Source: JBGTSJ01 sp041940305
GTDB lineage: Bacteria; Planctomycetota; Planctomycetia; Planctomycetales; Planctomycetaceae
DNA: 64,000 bases
Direction of reading: 5' to 3'
NCBI GenBank assembly: GCA_041940305.1
Contig: JBGTSJ010000028.1
Span: 7,056 to 71,055, forward strand
Shown here: in pieces, positions 15,901 to 24,719 of the stretch
How the letters are laid out: each line of letters begins with the position of its first letter
Numbering within the stretch: the first letter of the stretch is position 1
The notes under the pieces: model-generated
What the model was told of the DNA's origin: nothing
What the model saw: the letters and a program-made list of their open reading frames with translations, nothing else
Databases searched by the model: none
Position numbers and translations under genes: made by a program

Positions 15901-17193
15901 ATGAAGTGCACGTATGCCTGCAAGTCGGCGGAACATCTGGTCGCGCGGCGCCAGTTCCTGGGAGGCATGGCGGCTGCCGGGGCGGGCGTCGTCGCCGGAG
16001 GACTGGGAGCCTTCGTCCGTCCGGCCGCGGCCGCACAACTGGCCAGGGACCAGAAGCGGATCGTCGTGTTCAACATGCACGGCGGGCTCTCGCAGCTCGA
16101 AAGCTGGGACCCCAAGCCGCAGACCGACACCGGCGGCCCGTTCCGCGCGATCCCCACGTCGGTCACCGGCGTGCACATCAGCGAACTGCTGCCGCTCACC
16201 GCGCAGCAGATGCAGCACCTCTGCCTGATCCGCGGCGTCAATACCAGCGAGGACGATCACGGCAAGGGAGCCTACTTGATGCTCCACGGTCGCCGGCAGA
16301 CCCCCGCTTCGGACTATCCCACGCTCGGCGCAGTCGCCGCCAAGGCGCTCACGCCCTCCGACAACTCGCTCCCCGGCCACATCGTGGTCTCCCCCGGCGG
16401 TGGTGGAGGCCGCGGCAATGATGCGTCGTACCTGGGGCCGCAGTACGCCAGCGTCTCGCTCGGCAACGGCAACCCGCCACAGAACACCACCCTCCCCGGC
16501 AACCTCACGGCCGAGATGGACACCGCCCGGCAGGACTTCCGCCGCCGCGCCAACGAGCGGTTCCTCAACCGACGCCGCACAGCCATCACCGACGCCTACA
16601 CCTACAGCTACGAGCAGGGGCTGCAGTTGATGCAGCAGCGCGACATCTTCGACGTGTCGAAAGAGTCAGAGGCCGACGCCGAACGCTACGGCAAGCACGA
16701 TTTCGGCCGCATGACGCTGCTGTCCCGCAGGCTGCTGGAGAACGGCATCACCTTCGTGCAGGTATCCCACTCCAACTACGACACCCACAACGAGAACTTC
16801 AACTTCCATCACGAACAGATGGGTGAGTTCGACCGCTCGTTCTCGAACTTCGTGGCCGACATCGCCGACCGCGGCATGCTCGACAGCACCCTGATCGTGG
16901 TGCTCTCGGAATTCGGGCGCACGCCCAACATCAACCAGTACTACGGCCGAGACCACTGGTCACGCGCCTGGTCGGTGGCGGTCGCCGGCGGCAAAATGCT
17001 CCGCGGCGCCGTCTACGGCCAGACGAACGCCAACGGCACCGCCGTGGAGGACGGCCAGGTCGATCACGGCAACCTGTTCCACACGTACCTGCAGGCGGTT
17101 GCGGTGGACTCAACCGATTCCTTCGACATCGACGGCCGCGACACCCCCATCGCCGACCCCGCCAGCCAGCCGATCAAGGAAGTGCTCGCGTAG
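15901..17193 (+). CDS. DUF1501 family Tat-exported protein
   Basis: 430 residues. A twin-arginine-type leader (ARRQFLGGMAAAGAGVVAGGL) directs export. The mature part shows the DUF1501/sulfatase-like fold markers: FNMHGGLSQLESWDPKP near the N-terminus, HGKGAYLMLHG, ending in STLIVVLSEFGRTPNINQ and GRDHWSRAW, where Asp, His and Glu residues probably bind metal as in alkaline-phosphatase-superfamily enzymes. Substrate unknown. AGGGAG lies about eight bases before the ATG. The gene follows the DUF1549 gene by about 100 bases; DUF1549/DUF1501 pairs are almost always neighbours in Planctomycetota and are assumed to act together in the periplasm or outside the cell. Confidence 0.9.
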   Translation: MKCTYACKSAEHLVARRQFLGGMAAAGAGVVAGGLGAFVRPAAAAQLARDQKRIVVFNMHGGLSQLESWDPKPQTDTGGPFRAIPTSVTGVHISELLPLTAQQMQHLCLIRGVNTSEDDHGKGAYLMLHGRRQTPASDYPTLGAVAAKALTPSDNSLPGHIVVSPGGGGGRGNDASYLGPQYASVSLGNGNPPQNTTLPGNLTAEMDTARQDFRRRANERFLNRRRTAITDAYTYSYEQGLQLMQQRDIFDVSKESEADAERYGKHDFGRMTLLSRRLLENGITFVQVSHSNYDTHNENFNFHHEQMGEFDRSFSNFVADIADRGMLDSTLIVVLSEFGRTPNINQYYGRDHWSRAWSVAVAGGKMLRGAVYGQTNANGTAVEDGQVDHGNLFHTYLQAVAVDSTDSFDIDGRDTPIADPASQPIKEVLA

Positions 17194-17197
17194 GGGA

Positions 17198-17465
17198 GAA
17201 CCACGGAATACACGGAAGTCACGGAAAGGGACTCGCGACGCAGGTCGCGCGCTTTGTTGCTCCTGAACCACCGATCACACCGATGGGCACGGCTTCTTTG
17301 TGCCCTTCGTGTCTTGGTGGTTTCTACTTGTCAATCACAGGTATTGAACCACGGAGCCACAAAGAGCACGAAGTAGGGGCGCGAAACAGGGCACGGTCCG
17401 CGATGATCTCATCCATGAAATCCGTGGACGAGCCCCTTCCGTGATTTCCGTGTATTCCGTGGTTC
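17198..17465. repeat. Intergenic inverted-repeat element made of 9-base-period units
   Basis: The interval between the DUF1501 and WD40 genes is bounded by near-perfect inverted repeats of about 37 bases: 17198-17235 and 17429-17465, each beginning GAACCACGGAATACACGGAA when read inwards. The arms consist of three 9-base units of the form CACGGAAnn. Inside are three further related copies, at 17265-17292 (+), 17293-17324 (-) and 17346-17373 (+), all starting GAACCACxGA or its complement and built on CACGAAG-like units. The whole 268-base unit has no gene. It resembles the noncoding CACGGAA/CACGAAG repeats scattered in many environmental bacterial genomes and could be a MITE-like or RNA-structured element. 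Confidence 0.7.
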
Positions 17466-17489
17466 TAAACCTTTACTCCCCTGTTTCCC

Positions 17490-18497
17490 ATGCCCACGCT
17501 CGACATCAAACAGGCCAACGTCCTCCACCAATGGGCCCATGACCGCCCGCTGGTCTGCTGTCGGTTCGATCCGCAGGGCCGCTACGTCTTCTGCGGAGCC
17601 GAGGACCAGGGGCTGCACCGCTTCGCCATCGCCGACGGCGCGAAGACCACCTTCGCCGGCGGGCACGACGCCTGGGTGATGGCGCTCGCCTGCACCAAAG
17701 ACGGCTCGTACGTCATCAGCGGCGGCGCCGAAGGCCGGCTCGTCTGGTGGGAAACCGCCGCCGCCGAAGCCCCGCCCCCCGCCCGCCAGGTCGACGCCCA
17801 TCAGGGCTGGATCCGCTCGATGGACCTCAGCCCCGACGGCACGCTGCTCGCCACCGGCGGCAACGATCTGATCGTCCGGCTGTGGAACCCCGCCGACGGC
17901 ACTCTCGTCCGCGAACTCACCGGCCACGAACGCCACATCTACTGCGTCCGCTTCCATCATAACGGCCAGTTCTTGCTCACCGGCGACCTGATGGGCAAGC
18001 TTAAGCAGTGGAACGTCGCCGACGGCGCCCTCGTCCGCGAGTTCGACGCCTCGGCACTGCACAACTATAACGGCGGCCAGCAGGTCGATTTCGGCGGCGT
18101 CCGCGGCATTGCCGTCAGTCCCGACGGCCAGTACGTCGCCGCCGGCGGCCTGCATAAGGCCTCCAATCCCCTCGGAGCCGTGCACGAGCCGCTCGTGCAG
18201 TTGTTCAACTGGGAGTCGCAGGAAGTCCTCAAGTCGCAGATCGCCGAAGGGATCACGCAGGGGGTCATCTGGAAGCTCGACTACCTCTCCGACGGCACGC
18301 TGATGGGCGCCAGCGGCGGCGGCAGCGGCGGATTCCTGATCTTCTGGACGGCCGACAACGACAAGGACATCCACCGCTTCCAGCTGCCGAACCTGCTGCG
18401 CGACATGGCCCTCCACCCCGACGGCCTCCACGTCGCCACGGCCCACTACGACCGCAACGTGCGGATTACACTGCTGGCGGCCAAAGAAGAGGGCTGA
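17490..18497 (+). CDS. WD40-repeat beta-propeller protein
   Basis: 335 residues with seven WD40-like blades, for example GWIRSMDLSPDGTLLATGG...RLWNPADG, HIYCVRFHHNGQFLLTG...KQWNVADG and LRDMALHPDGLHVATAHYD. There is no signal peptide, so it should be cytosolic unless exported with a partner. Such propellers accompany DUF1549/DUF1501 pairs in planctomycetes and probably serve as protein-interaction platforms. The gene follows the inverted-repeat element rather than abutting the DUF1501 gene, so cotranscription would have to read through that structure. Confidence 0.88.
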   Translation: MPTLDIKQANVLHQWAHDRPLVCCRFDPQGRYVFCGAEDQGLHRFAIADGAKTTFAGGHDAWVMALACTKDGSYVISGGAEGRLVWWETAAAEAPPPARQVDAHQGWIRSMDLSPDGTLLATGGNDLIVRLWNPADGTLVRELTGHERHIYCVRFHHNGQFLLTGDLMGKLKQWNVADGALVREFDASALHNYNGGQQVDFGGVRGIAVSPDGQYVAAGGLHKASNPLGAVHEPLVQLFNWESQEVLKSQIAEGITQGVIWKLDYLSDGTLMGASGGGSGGFLIFWTADNDKDIHRFQLPNLLRDMALHPDGLHVATAHYDRNVRITLLAAKEEG

Positions 18498-18528
18498 ATC
18501 GCCGCGCATCGGGGGTGCGCGAACGAAC

Positions 18529-18575
18529 GCGTTCACGCGACGTTTAGCCGCGGCTGTACGCCGCGCTCAGCCCGG
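18529..18575. repeat. Short repeat-like segment shared in part with the dnaE insertion
   Basis: The intergenic stretch after the WD40 gene reads ...CGACGTTTAGCCGCGGCT..., and the core GTTTAGCCGCG recurs inside dnaE at about 43479-43489 in a similar GC-rich, partly palindromic context (GCGCGTTC also occurs near both). This looks like a dispersed short repeat of REP type, but only two copies are in the window. Confidence 0.35.
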
Positions 18576-18663
18576 GCATCGACTCCATCGGTCCAACATG
18601 GACGCGTGTGCGGATGTGCGGTAACCTCCCGATGCAATTCGTCGTTTCAGGGAATCAGCCGCG

Positions 18664-19740
18664 ATGCCGCGCGAGCGCGTCATTCAGGGAGGAGACGAAC
18701 CGGAGCGCGATCCCGAGCGCAACGGCGATCGCGGTGCGCCGGGCATCGACCTGAACGACGACCGTTTCGACGAGGCCCTCCGCCCCCAACGACTCGACCA
18801 GGTGATCGGCCAGCGGAAAGTCGTTGAGCGCGTCCGCGTCATGCTCGACGCCACCCGCAAGCGCGGCGACACGCTGGGCCACCTGCTGCTCGACGGCCCC
18901 CCGGGCATCGGCAAGACCACCATCGCCACGGTCATTCCCCGCGAACTCGGCGTCGACGTCCAGATTGCCGCCGGCCCGGCCCTCTCCGCCCCCAAGGACC
19001 TGCTCCCTTACCTCACCAACGCGTCCCACAACTCGGTCCTGTTCATCGACGAGATCCACCGCCTCCCCGCAGCCGTCGAGGAGTTCCTGTATCCGGCGAT
19101 GGAGGACTTCCGCGTCGACATCGCGCTGGGTGAGGGGCTGAACGCCCGCACCATCAACATGCAGCTCAAGCCGTTCACGGTCATCGGCGCCACGACGCGG
19201 GCCGGCATGCTCACCGCCCCCATGCGCGACCGCTTCGTCTACCGCGAGCATCTCGACTTCTATGAGCTGGAAGACCTCATCGAGCTGGTGATCCGCAATG
19301 GCCGCAAGCTCAAGGCGGAGATCAGCCCCGACGCCGCCCACGAGGTCGCACGCCGCAGCCAGGGCACCCCCCGCAAGGCGAACAACGTTCTCATCCGCAC
19401 GCGCGACTACGCCACGCTGCAGCACGAGGAGGGACTGATCACCACCGAAATCGCCCGCGCCGCCCTCGACATGCTGGAGATCGACGCCCTCGGCCTGGAG
19501 CGGCAGGATCGCCGCTACCTGGAGACGCTGATGGAGGTCTTCGGCGGCGGACCGACCGGCGTGCAGGCCATCGCCCACAGCATGAGCCTCCCGGCCGACA
19601 CGCTCGAGGACGACATCGAACCCTTCCTGCTCCGCAGCGGCCTGCTGCAGCGCACGCCGCGCGGCCGCGTCGCCACGGACGCCGCGTATGCGCATCTGGG
19701 CCGCAGTCCTAGAAACGGCAACGGCCCGCGCCTGTTCTGA
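18664..19740 (+). CDS. ruvB: Holliday junction branch migration ATPase RuvB
   Basis: 358 residues, family-typical. RuvB hexamers drive branch migration at Holliday junctions with RuvA. Visible are the Walker A GPPGIGKTT, Walker B FIDEIHRLP, the sequence AMEDFRVDI, sensor 1 GATTRAG, the trans-acting arginine region MRDRF, the sensor 2 region GTPRKANN and the C-terminal winged-helix stretch GGGPTGVQAIA. The N-terminal 25 residues are a charged extension before the conserved DEALRPQRLDQVIGQ. Compared with typical RuvB, the loops IPRELGVD and RDRFVYREHLDFY are divergent. ruvA and ruvC are not adjacent. Confidence 0.93.
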   Translation: MPRERVIQGGDEPERDPERNGDRGAPGIDLNDDRFDEALRPQRLDQVIGQRKVVERVRVMLDATRKRGDTLGHLLLDGPPGIGKTTIATVIPRELGVDVQIAAGPALSAPKDLLPYLTNASHNSVLFIDEIHRLPAAVEEFLYPAMEDFRVDIALGEGLNARTINMQLKPFTVIGATTRAGMLTAPMRDRFVYREHLDFYELEDLIELVIRNGRKLKAEISPDAAHEVARRSQGTPRKANNVLIRTRDYATLQHEEGLITTEIARAALDMLEIDALGLERQDRRYLETLMEVFGGGPTGVQAIAHSMSLPADTLEDDIEPFLLRSGLLQRTPRGRVATDAAYAHLGRSPRNGNGPRLF

Positions 19741-19772
19741 TCGCGCAGGAATTACGTCGACGGCAGATCGGT

Positions 19773-22700
19773 TCAGGCAACGGTCTCCGGCTGCTCCACC
19801 GGTTTGACCACCACTCGCTTGATGAACGCCCCCACGTCATCGAGGTATGAATAGATCACCGGGATCGCCAACAGGGTGAGCAACAGTGACAGCGTCTGCC
19901 CGCCGACCGCCAGCACGGCGATCGACCGCCGCTCTTCGGCGCCGGGGCCGGTGGCGATCAGCAGCGGGAGCAGCCCCGCCACAAATGAAATCGTCGTCAT
20001 CAGGATGGGGCGCAGTCGGTCGCGGTTGGCGTGAATGATGGCCGTCAATCGCTCCTCGCCCTGAGCACGCAGCGCATTCGTGTGGTCCACCTGCAGGATC
20101 GCGTTCTTCTTGATGACGCCGAACAGCACCAGGATCCCCATCGCCGAGTACAGATTCAGCGTCTCGCCCCCCCAGTACAGGCTGAGCAGCCCGAACGGCA
20201 CCGCCATCGGCAGGGAGAGCAGAATCGTGAACGGATGGATGAGGTGCTCGAACTGCGCGGCGAGCACGATGTACATGAAGACGAACGACAGGACGAACAT
20301 CCACGTGAAGTCCTGCAGCGTGCGTTCCAGCTCGCGGCCGCGTCCGAGCACGCGGGTCTCGAAACCGGGAGGAATGCCCAGTTCCTCTGCGGCCTGCTGC
20401 ATGGCATCCACGCGGTCTCCCAGTGCATAGCCAGCCTCCACGTTGGCTCGAACGGCCACCATCCGCTGGCGGTCCAGCCGGTCGATGCGCGCCGCGGCCT
20501 CGCCGAAGTCGAAAGTGACGACGTTATCAATTCGCGTCGGAACCATGCCCGTTGCGGCTTCTTCCTGCGCTGGACCACGAGCGTTCAGCGGGCTGGGATT
20601 CGCCCGGACATACAGCTGGGAAATCGAGGCGACGTCGCTGCGGTCGATCCCCACCAGCCGCAGTTCGACGTCGTAAGCGTCATCGACGGTCTGGTCGCGG
20701 TAGCGGGAGACGCGGTCGTCGCCGCCGACGGCGACACGCAGCGTGTCGGCAATCTCGCGAACTTCCACGCCTAGCGCCGCGGCCCGCTCCCGGTCGATGT
20801 TCACCAGCAGCTCGGGTTTGTCGATCTTGAGCGTGGTGTAGACGTCGACGACGCCGGGGATCTCCTTCGCGCGTTCCACAAGCCGGGCGCTGAAATCGAT
20901 CAGCGTGGGGATATCGGGCCCCGTGATGGAGAAGTCGATATCTACCGGCGCACCCTGGCGCAGTGAGGTGAGGTTGCGGACAGAAATGTCTACGTCCGGC
21001 AGCCCCTGCAGGCGTTGGCGCACCTGCGTCATCAGCTCCTGTTGACTGAAGTTGCCGCGGAACGCTTCGCCGGGATCGCCGCGCAACAGGCCGCGCCACA
21101 GACGACCGAGCGAGAACGTTCGCTCCTCGCTGTCGATCAATCGCACGAAGATTTCGCCGCGGCTGACTCCGCTTGACCCGCGCGACCCGACGGTCGACAA
21201 CAGCAGATGCACCCCCTCCGTCTCGGAGAGGATGGCCTCCGCCCGGCGGACGACGGCGTTGGTCGAAGACAGGCTCGAACCTTCCTTCGCCTGCAGGCGT
21301 ATCTCGAATTCCGACTCATCCACGTTCGTCGGAATGTAATCCTGCTGCACCAGGTAATACAGCGGGACGTTGCACGCAATGACGCCCACCGCAATCAGCA
21401 GTACGACCCAGCGGTGACGCATCGAATGCCGGAGCGACCACAGGTAGCCGGCCTCGATGTAGTGGTAGAACCCGCGGCGGGACGCGGGAGCAGCGGCCGA
21501 CTTTTTCGCCGGCTTGAGCAGCCGCGCGCACATCATCGGCGTCAGCGTGAAGCTGACCAGCATCGACACCAGGATCGCGAACGTCGCCGTCAGGCCGAAC
21601 TCGAACAGCATCCGTCCGGTCACGCTCGACAGAAACGACACCGGCAGGAACACGATCACCAGCGACAGCGTGCTGGCGAGAACGGCGAGGCCGATCTCAC
21701 GCGTCCCCTCGATCGCCGCCCGGAACGGCGTGAGTCCCTTCTCCTCGATGCAATGGAACACGTTCTCCAGCACGACGATCGCATCGTCGATCACGACGCC
21801 CACCATCAACGCCAGCGCCAGCATCGTCACGTTGTTCAGCGTAAAGCCGAACATTCGCATGAAGGCGAACGTGGCAATGATCGACGCCGGAATCGCGACG
21901 GCCGCAATCAGCGTCGAACGCCAGGACTTCATGAACAGCAGCACCGTGATGCAGGCCAGGATGCTGCCGGTAATCAGGTGACCTTCAATCTCGTGCAGCG
22001 CGGCGAGAATGTAGCGCGACTGGTCCTGAATCAGCGTGACTTCCACGTCCTCGGGCAGCATCGCCTGCGAGCGCGGGATGCGTTCTTTCACGGCCTCGAT
22101 CACCCGGACGGTGTTCTCTCCCGACTGCCGCTGCACCTGTACGATCACGGCCGGCTTCCCGTTCAGCCGCGCCAGCGAACGCACCTCTTTGGTGGCGTCG
22201 ACCGTCTCCCCCAGGTCGCTGAGGCGGATGGGCGTGCCGTTCACCGTCTTGACCACCAGGTCGGGAAACTCGCGAGCGTGATCGACGCGGCCGAGCGTGC
22301 GCAGCGTCCGCTCGCGGATCCCTTCATCCACACGGCCGCCGGGGACTTCCGCATTCTGACGAACGAGTGCCTCGCGCACGTCCAGGATGGAGAGCTCAAA
22401 TGCCGCCAGCTTGCGGGCGTCGATGTTGACTTGCACTGCGCGATCAGCCGCTCCCACGACCTGCACTTCGCCGACGCCGCGGGCCGACTCGATCACGTTC
22501 TTAACGTAGCGATCGGCCAGCAGATACAGTTCCGTCGGCGTTCGCGGCCCGGAGACGGCGAACGTCATGATGGGGGACGAATCAGTATCCTGCCGCTGGA
22601 CGACCGGCGGATCGATGCCGGGCGGCAGCCGGTTGATGACCCCCGCCACGGAATCCCGCACGTCCTGCGATGCGACGTCGAGCTGCCGGTTCAGCGTAAA

Positions 22701-22985
22701 CGTGATGATGACGAACGAGTTGCCGTCGCTGGAAATCGACCGCAGTTCATCAATCCCGGCGACGGTGGCGACCGCGTCTTCGATCACCTGCGAAACTTCC
22801 GATTCCACCTCCTGTGCGGCCGCTCCGGGATAGGTCGTGCGAACATAGACCGTCGGCAGGTCCATGTTGGGGAAGCGGTCCACGCCCAACTGCAGAAATG
22901 CGGCAATGCCCGCCACGACCAGCGCCATGATGAGCATCAGGGCGAAGACCGGGCGCCGGACGCAGATTTCAGCAAGCCAGTACAC
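19773..22985 (-). CDS. RND efflux permease (HAE1/AcrB type)
   Basis: 1070 residues, the usual size. It is an inner-membrane trimer subunit that exports hydrophobic compounds using the proton gradient. The N-terminus IRRPVFA-like pattern (CVRRPVFALMLIMALVV) opens the first membrane helix; MVGVVIDDAIVVLENV near residue 400 carries the paired Asp residues of the proton relay; the porter regions and a second set of membrane helices (FVLSFVFMYIVLAAQFEH, ending VIYSYLDDVGAF) follow. The adaptor gene lies 96 bases upstream on the same strand, so the two form an operon. No outer-membrane channel gene is next to it. Substrate cannot be predicted. Confidence 0.94.
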   Translation of the reverse strand: MYWLAEICVRRPVFALMLIMALVVAGIAAFLQLGVDRFPNMDLPTVYVRTTYPGAAAQEVESEVSQVIEDAVATVAGIDELRSISSDGNSFVIITFTLNRQLDVASQDVRDSVAGVINRLPPGIDPPVVQRQDTDSSPIMTFAVSGPRTPTELYLLADRYVKNVIESARGVGEVQVVGAADRAVQVNIDARKLAAFELSILDVREALVRQNAEVPGGRVDEGIRERTLRTLGRVDHAREFPDLVVKTVNGTPIRLSDLGETVDATKEVRSLARLNGKPAVIVQVQRQSGENTVRVIEAVKERIPRSQAMLPEDVEVTLIQDQSRYILAALHEIEGHLITGSILACITVLLFMKSWRSTLIAAVAIPASIIATFAFMRMFGFTLNNVTMLALALMVGVVIDDAIVVLENVFHCIEEKGLTPFRAAIEGTREIGLAVLASTLSLVIVFLPVSFLSSVTGRMLFEFGLTATFAILVSMLVSFTLTPMMCARLLKPAKKSAAAPASRRGFYHYIEAGYLWSLRHSMRHRWVVLLIAVGVIACNVPLYYLVQQDYIPTNVDESEFEIRLQAKEGSSLSSTNAVVRRAEAILSETEGVHLLLSTVGSRGSSGVSRGEIFVRLIDSEERTFSLGRLWRGLLRGDPGEAFRGNFSQQELMTQVRQRLQGLPDVDISVRNLTSLRQGAPVDIDFSITGPDIPTLIDFSARLVERAKEIPGVVDVYTTLKIDKPELLVNIDRERAAALGVEVREIADTLRVAVGGDDRVSRYRDQTVDDAYDVELRLVGIDRSDVASISQLYVRANPSPLNARGPAQEEAATGMVPTRIDNVVTFDFGEAAARIDRLDRQRMVAVRANVEAGYALGDRVDAMQQAAEELGIPPGFETRVLGRGRELERTLQDFTWMFVLSFVFMYIVLAAQFEHLIHPFTILLSLPMAVPFGLLSLYWGGETLNLYSAMGILVLFGVIKKNAILQVDHTNALRAQGEERLTAIIHANRDRLRPILMTTISFVAGLLPLLIATGPGAEERRSIAVLAVGGQTLSLLLTLLAIPVIYSYLDDVGAFIKRVVVKPVEQPETVA

Positions 22986-23050
22986 GGGACGGTTCTTGTT
23001 GCAGTTCTCAGGCGGCGAACGTACGGATCCGGCGAAACGGGATGACGACC

Positions 23051-23079
23051 ATGAGCGGCGCGGGCCCCGCCGCGCTCAT
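23051..23079 (-). other. GC-rich stem-loop between adaptor and permease genes
   Basis: Just after the adaptor stop codon, ATGAGCG and CGCTCAT pair around a GC-rich centre (with a small internal bulge). It could moderate the amount of permease relative to adaptor or protect the adaptor mRNA. The pairing is read by eye only. Confidence 0.3.
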
Positions 23080-23081
23080 CG

Positions 23082-24458
23082 TTACGGGCCCCCGATATCT
23101 TCAGCAGCCGGTTCCTCCGACTCTGACTCCACGATGGGCGTGTCCTCGATCGGCGGTTCCGATCCAGTCTGTCCCGAATCGCCGACTGATGGCGGCGCCG
23201 GAGGGTCGGCGACCACTTGAATGCCTGATGCCGGCTCTTCCACCTGAGCCACGCGTCCTTCGTGCCCCTGCCGGAGAATCCGGTCTCCGACAGTGAGGCC
23301 GTGCCGGATCTCGATTAACTCTCCGCGGCGCGCACCGGTCACGACGACCTGCTCGCGCGCGGTCCCATCGACAACTCGCCAGACCTTTTCGACGCCGGCG
23401 AACTCAACAATCGCGGACGCAGGTATGGCAATCGCCGTAGTTTCGGAATCAATGGTCACCGCCCCCTCGGCGAACAGACCGGTCCGCAGCCGGTGATCCC
23501 GGTTGGAAACTTCGGCCTCGAACAACAGCGAACGGCTGCGGGGATCGAGCGTGGGACTGATGCGCGTCACCTTGACGAGTCGCGGTTCCGCGACCGACTC
23601 AATCTGCAGCAACACGTCTTGCCCGATCTCAAGCGAGCGCGCGTGGCGCTCGGGCATCATTCCGCGGAAATGCAGCGGGTCCGTCCTCACAAACGTGACA
23701 ATCGCGGAGCCGATCTGCACGAATGAGCCAGGGGCGACCTGACGTTCCTGCACCAGCCCTTCAAATGGCGCCGGAACGACGGTTTCGGCCAGGCGCTGCT
23801 CGGCCAGCGAAAGTTCGGCGCTGCGGACTCCGATCAGGGCGACTTTTTCACGGACGCTGTTGAGCGCGGAGGCATACTGGGCGGCCGCCACCTGCTCGGC
23901 GGCCAGCACAGCCTGCAAGTCCGCTTCCGTGACGGCGTTCTGTTTTGCAAGCTGCTGCCAGCGGGCGCTCTTCGTGCGCGCTTCGTCCCAGACGGCGCGG
24001 ACTTCGCGCACGGGAGGGGAGTTCTCCGGATCCAGCTGCTCAACGGCATCGCCGGGCTGCAGACCCACCGCGGCCCGCGCCTGCTGCAACTGGGCCTGCG
24101 CCTGCTCGACCGCCAGCTTGAATTCATCCTGATCCAGGGTGACCAGCGGACTCCCGGCGGAAACGCGGTCACCCAGGTCAACGTGGATCCTGTCCACCCG
24201 TCCGGCCACCTTCGCGCCAACGACTGCCACCTCATCAGCAAACAGGTCTCCCTGGGTCCGCGCAATCGTCGGCCAAGAGACGCGTTCGATCGTGATCAAC
24301 TCACAACGGAGCGGTTCGGCAGCCGCATTCATCGTGCCGTTGGCAGCGTCCTGAGACGGGTCGCGACTGCAGGCTGCGATTGTGAGACAGCAAAGGCCGA
24401 CGAAGGGCGTGAACCATCGGGCGACGGACCACGCCGGCACATTCAGTGGGGACAACAT
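23082..24458 (-). CDS. RND efflux periplasmic adaptor lipoprotein (MFP/HlyD type)
   Basis: 458 residues. The N-terminus ends in a lipobox (CLTIAAC, Cys30), so the protein is lipid-anchored in the periplasm. Two biotinyl-lipoyl-like halves flank an alpha-hairpin: KVAGRVDRIHVDLGDRV-S and VVPAPFEGLVQERQVAPG are the paired lipoyl motifs, the region between (EQAQAQLQQARAAV to SLAEQRLAE) is the hairpin. The C-terminus carries an acidic Pro/Glu-rich tail (residues about 420-458) that is not standard. The ATG at 24458 fits the lipobox; a GTG at 24500 would add 14 residues. It should bridge the downstream RND pump to an outer-membrane channel. Confidence 0.9.
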   Translation of the reverse strand: MLSPLNVPAWSVARWFTPFVGLCCLTIAACSRDPSQDAANGTMNAAAEPLRCELITIERVSWPTIARTQGDLFADEVAVVGAKVAGRVDRIHVDLGDRVSAGSPLVTLDQDEFKLAVEQAQAQLQQARAAVGLQPGDAVEQLDPENSPPVREVRAVWDEARTKSARWQQLAKQNAVTEADLQAVLAAEQVAAAQYASALNSVREKVALIGVRSAELSLAEQRLAETVVPAPFEGLVQERQVAPGSFVQIGSAIVTFVRTDPLHFRGMMPERHARSLEIGQDVLLQIESVAEPRLVKVTRISPTLDPRSRSLLFEAEVSNRDHRLRTGLFAEGAVTIDSETTAIAIPASAIVEFAGVEKVWRVVDGTAREQVVVTGARRGELIEIRHGLTVGDRILRQGHEGRVAQVEEPASGIQVVADPPAPPSVGDSGQTGSEPPIEDTPIVESESEEPAAEDIGGP

Positions 24459-24537
24459 GCGGCGGGCAAAGTCTCGGGTGGTCCGAGGGAAGGAAAGCAC
24501 CGATCGTTAGCCTATCGAAGCATGTTGATGCATGGAA

Positions 24538-24558
24538 TGTCAATCGAATCGTGATTCG
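24538..24558 (-). promoter_or_regulatory. Possible promoter and operator of the efflux operon
   Basis: On the minus strand, a perfect -35-like TTGACA occupies 24543-24538, with candidate -10 sequences (TTCGAT or GATAGG) about 18-21 bases further on. Immediately upstream is a perfect inverted repeat CGAATC-GT-GATTCG (24545-24558). Together they suggest a regulated promoter about 80 bases before the adaptor start. The -10 is weak, so confidence is limited; no regulator gene is adjacent. Confidence 0.35.
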
Positions 24559-24719
24559 GAAAGGCGACGACTTGCGGTCCGACACGTGCGCCCCTCCGCT
24601 GCATCACCGCGGCGGAGATCGCCGGCCTGATTCGTACTCTTCCTGTCTAGCTGGTCGGGATGACTGAATTGATTTGCGCGGTGTTCGGATCCACGATCCA
24701 CGCGTGCAGCCCGCCATCA

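Noticed and set aside
17198..17465. CRISPR array at the 9-base repeats
   Set aside because: Units are far too short and contiguous, orientation alternates, and no spacers or cas genes are present.
21207..23045. 612-codon open frame on the plus strand opposite the RND permease
   Set aside because: Antisense shadow; His/Arg/Gln-rich low-complexity translation, while the minus strand encodes a complete RND protein.
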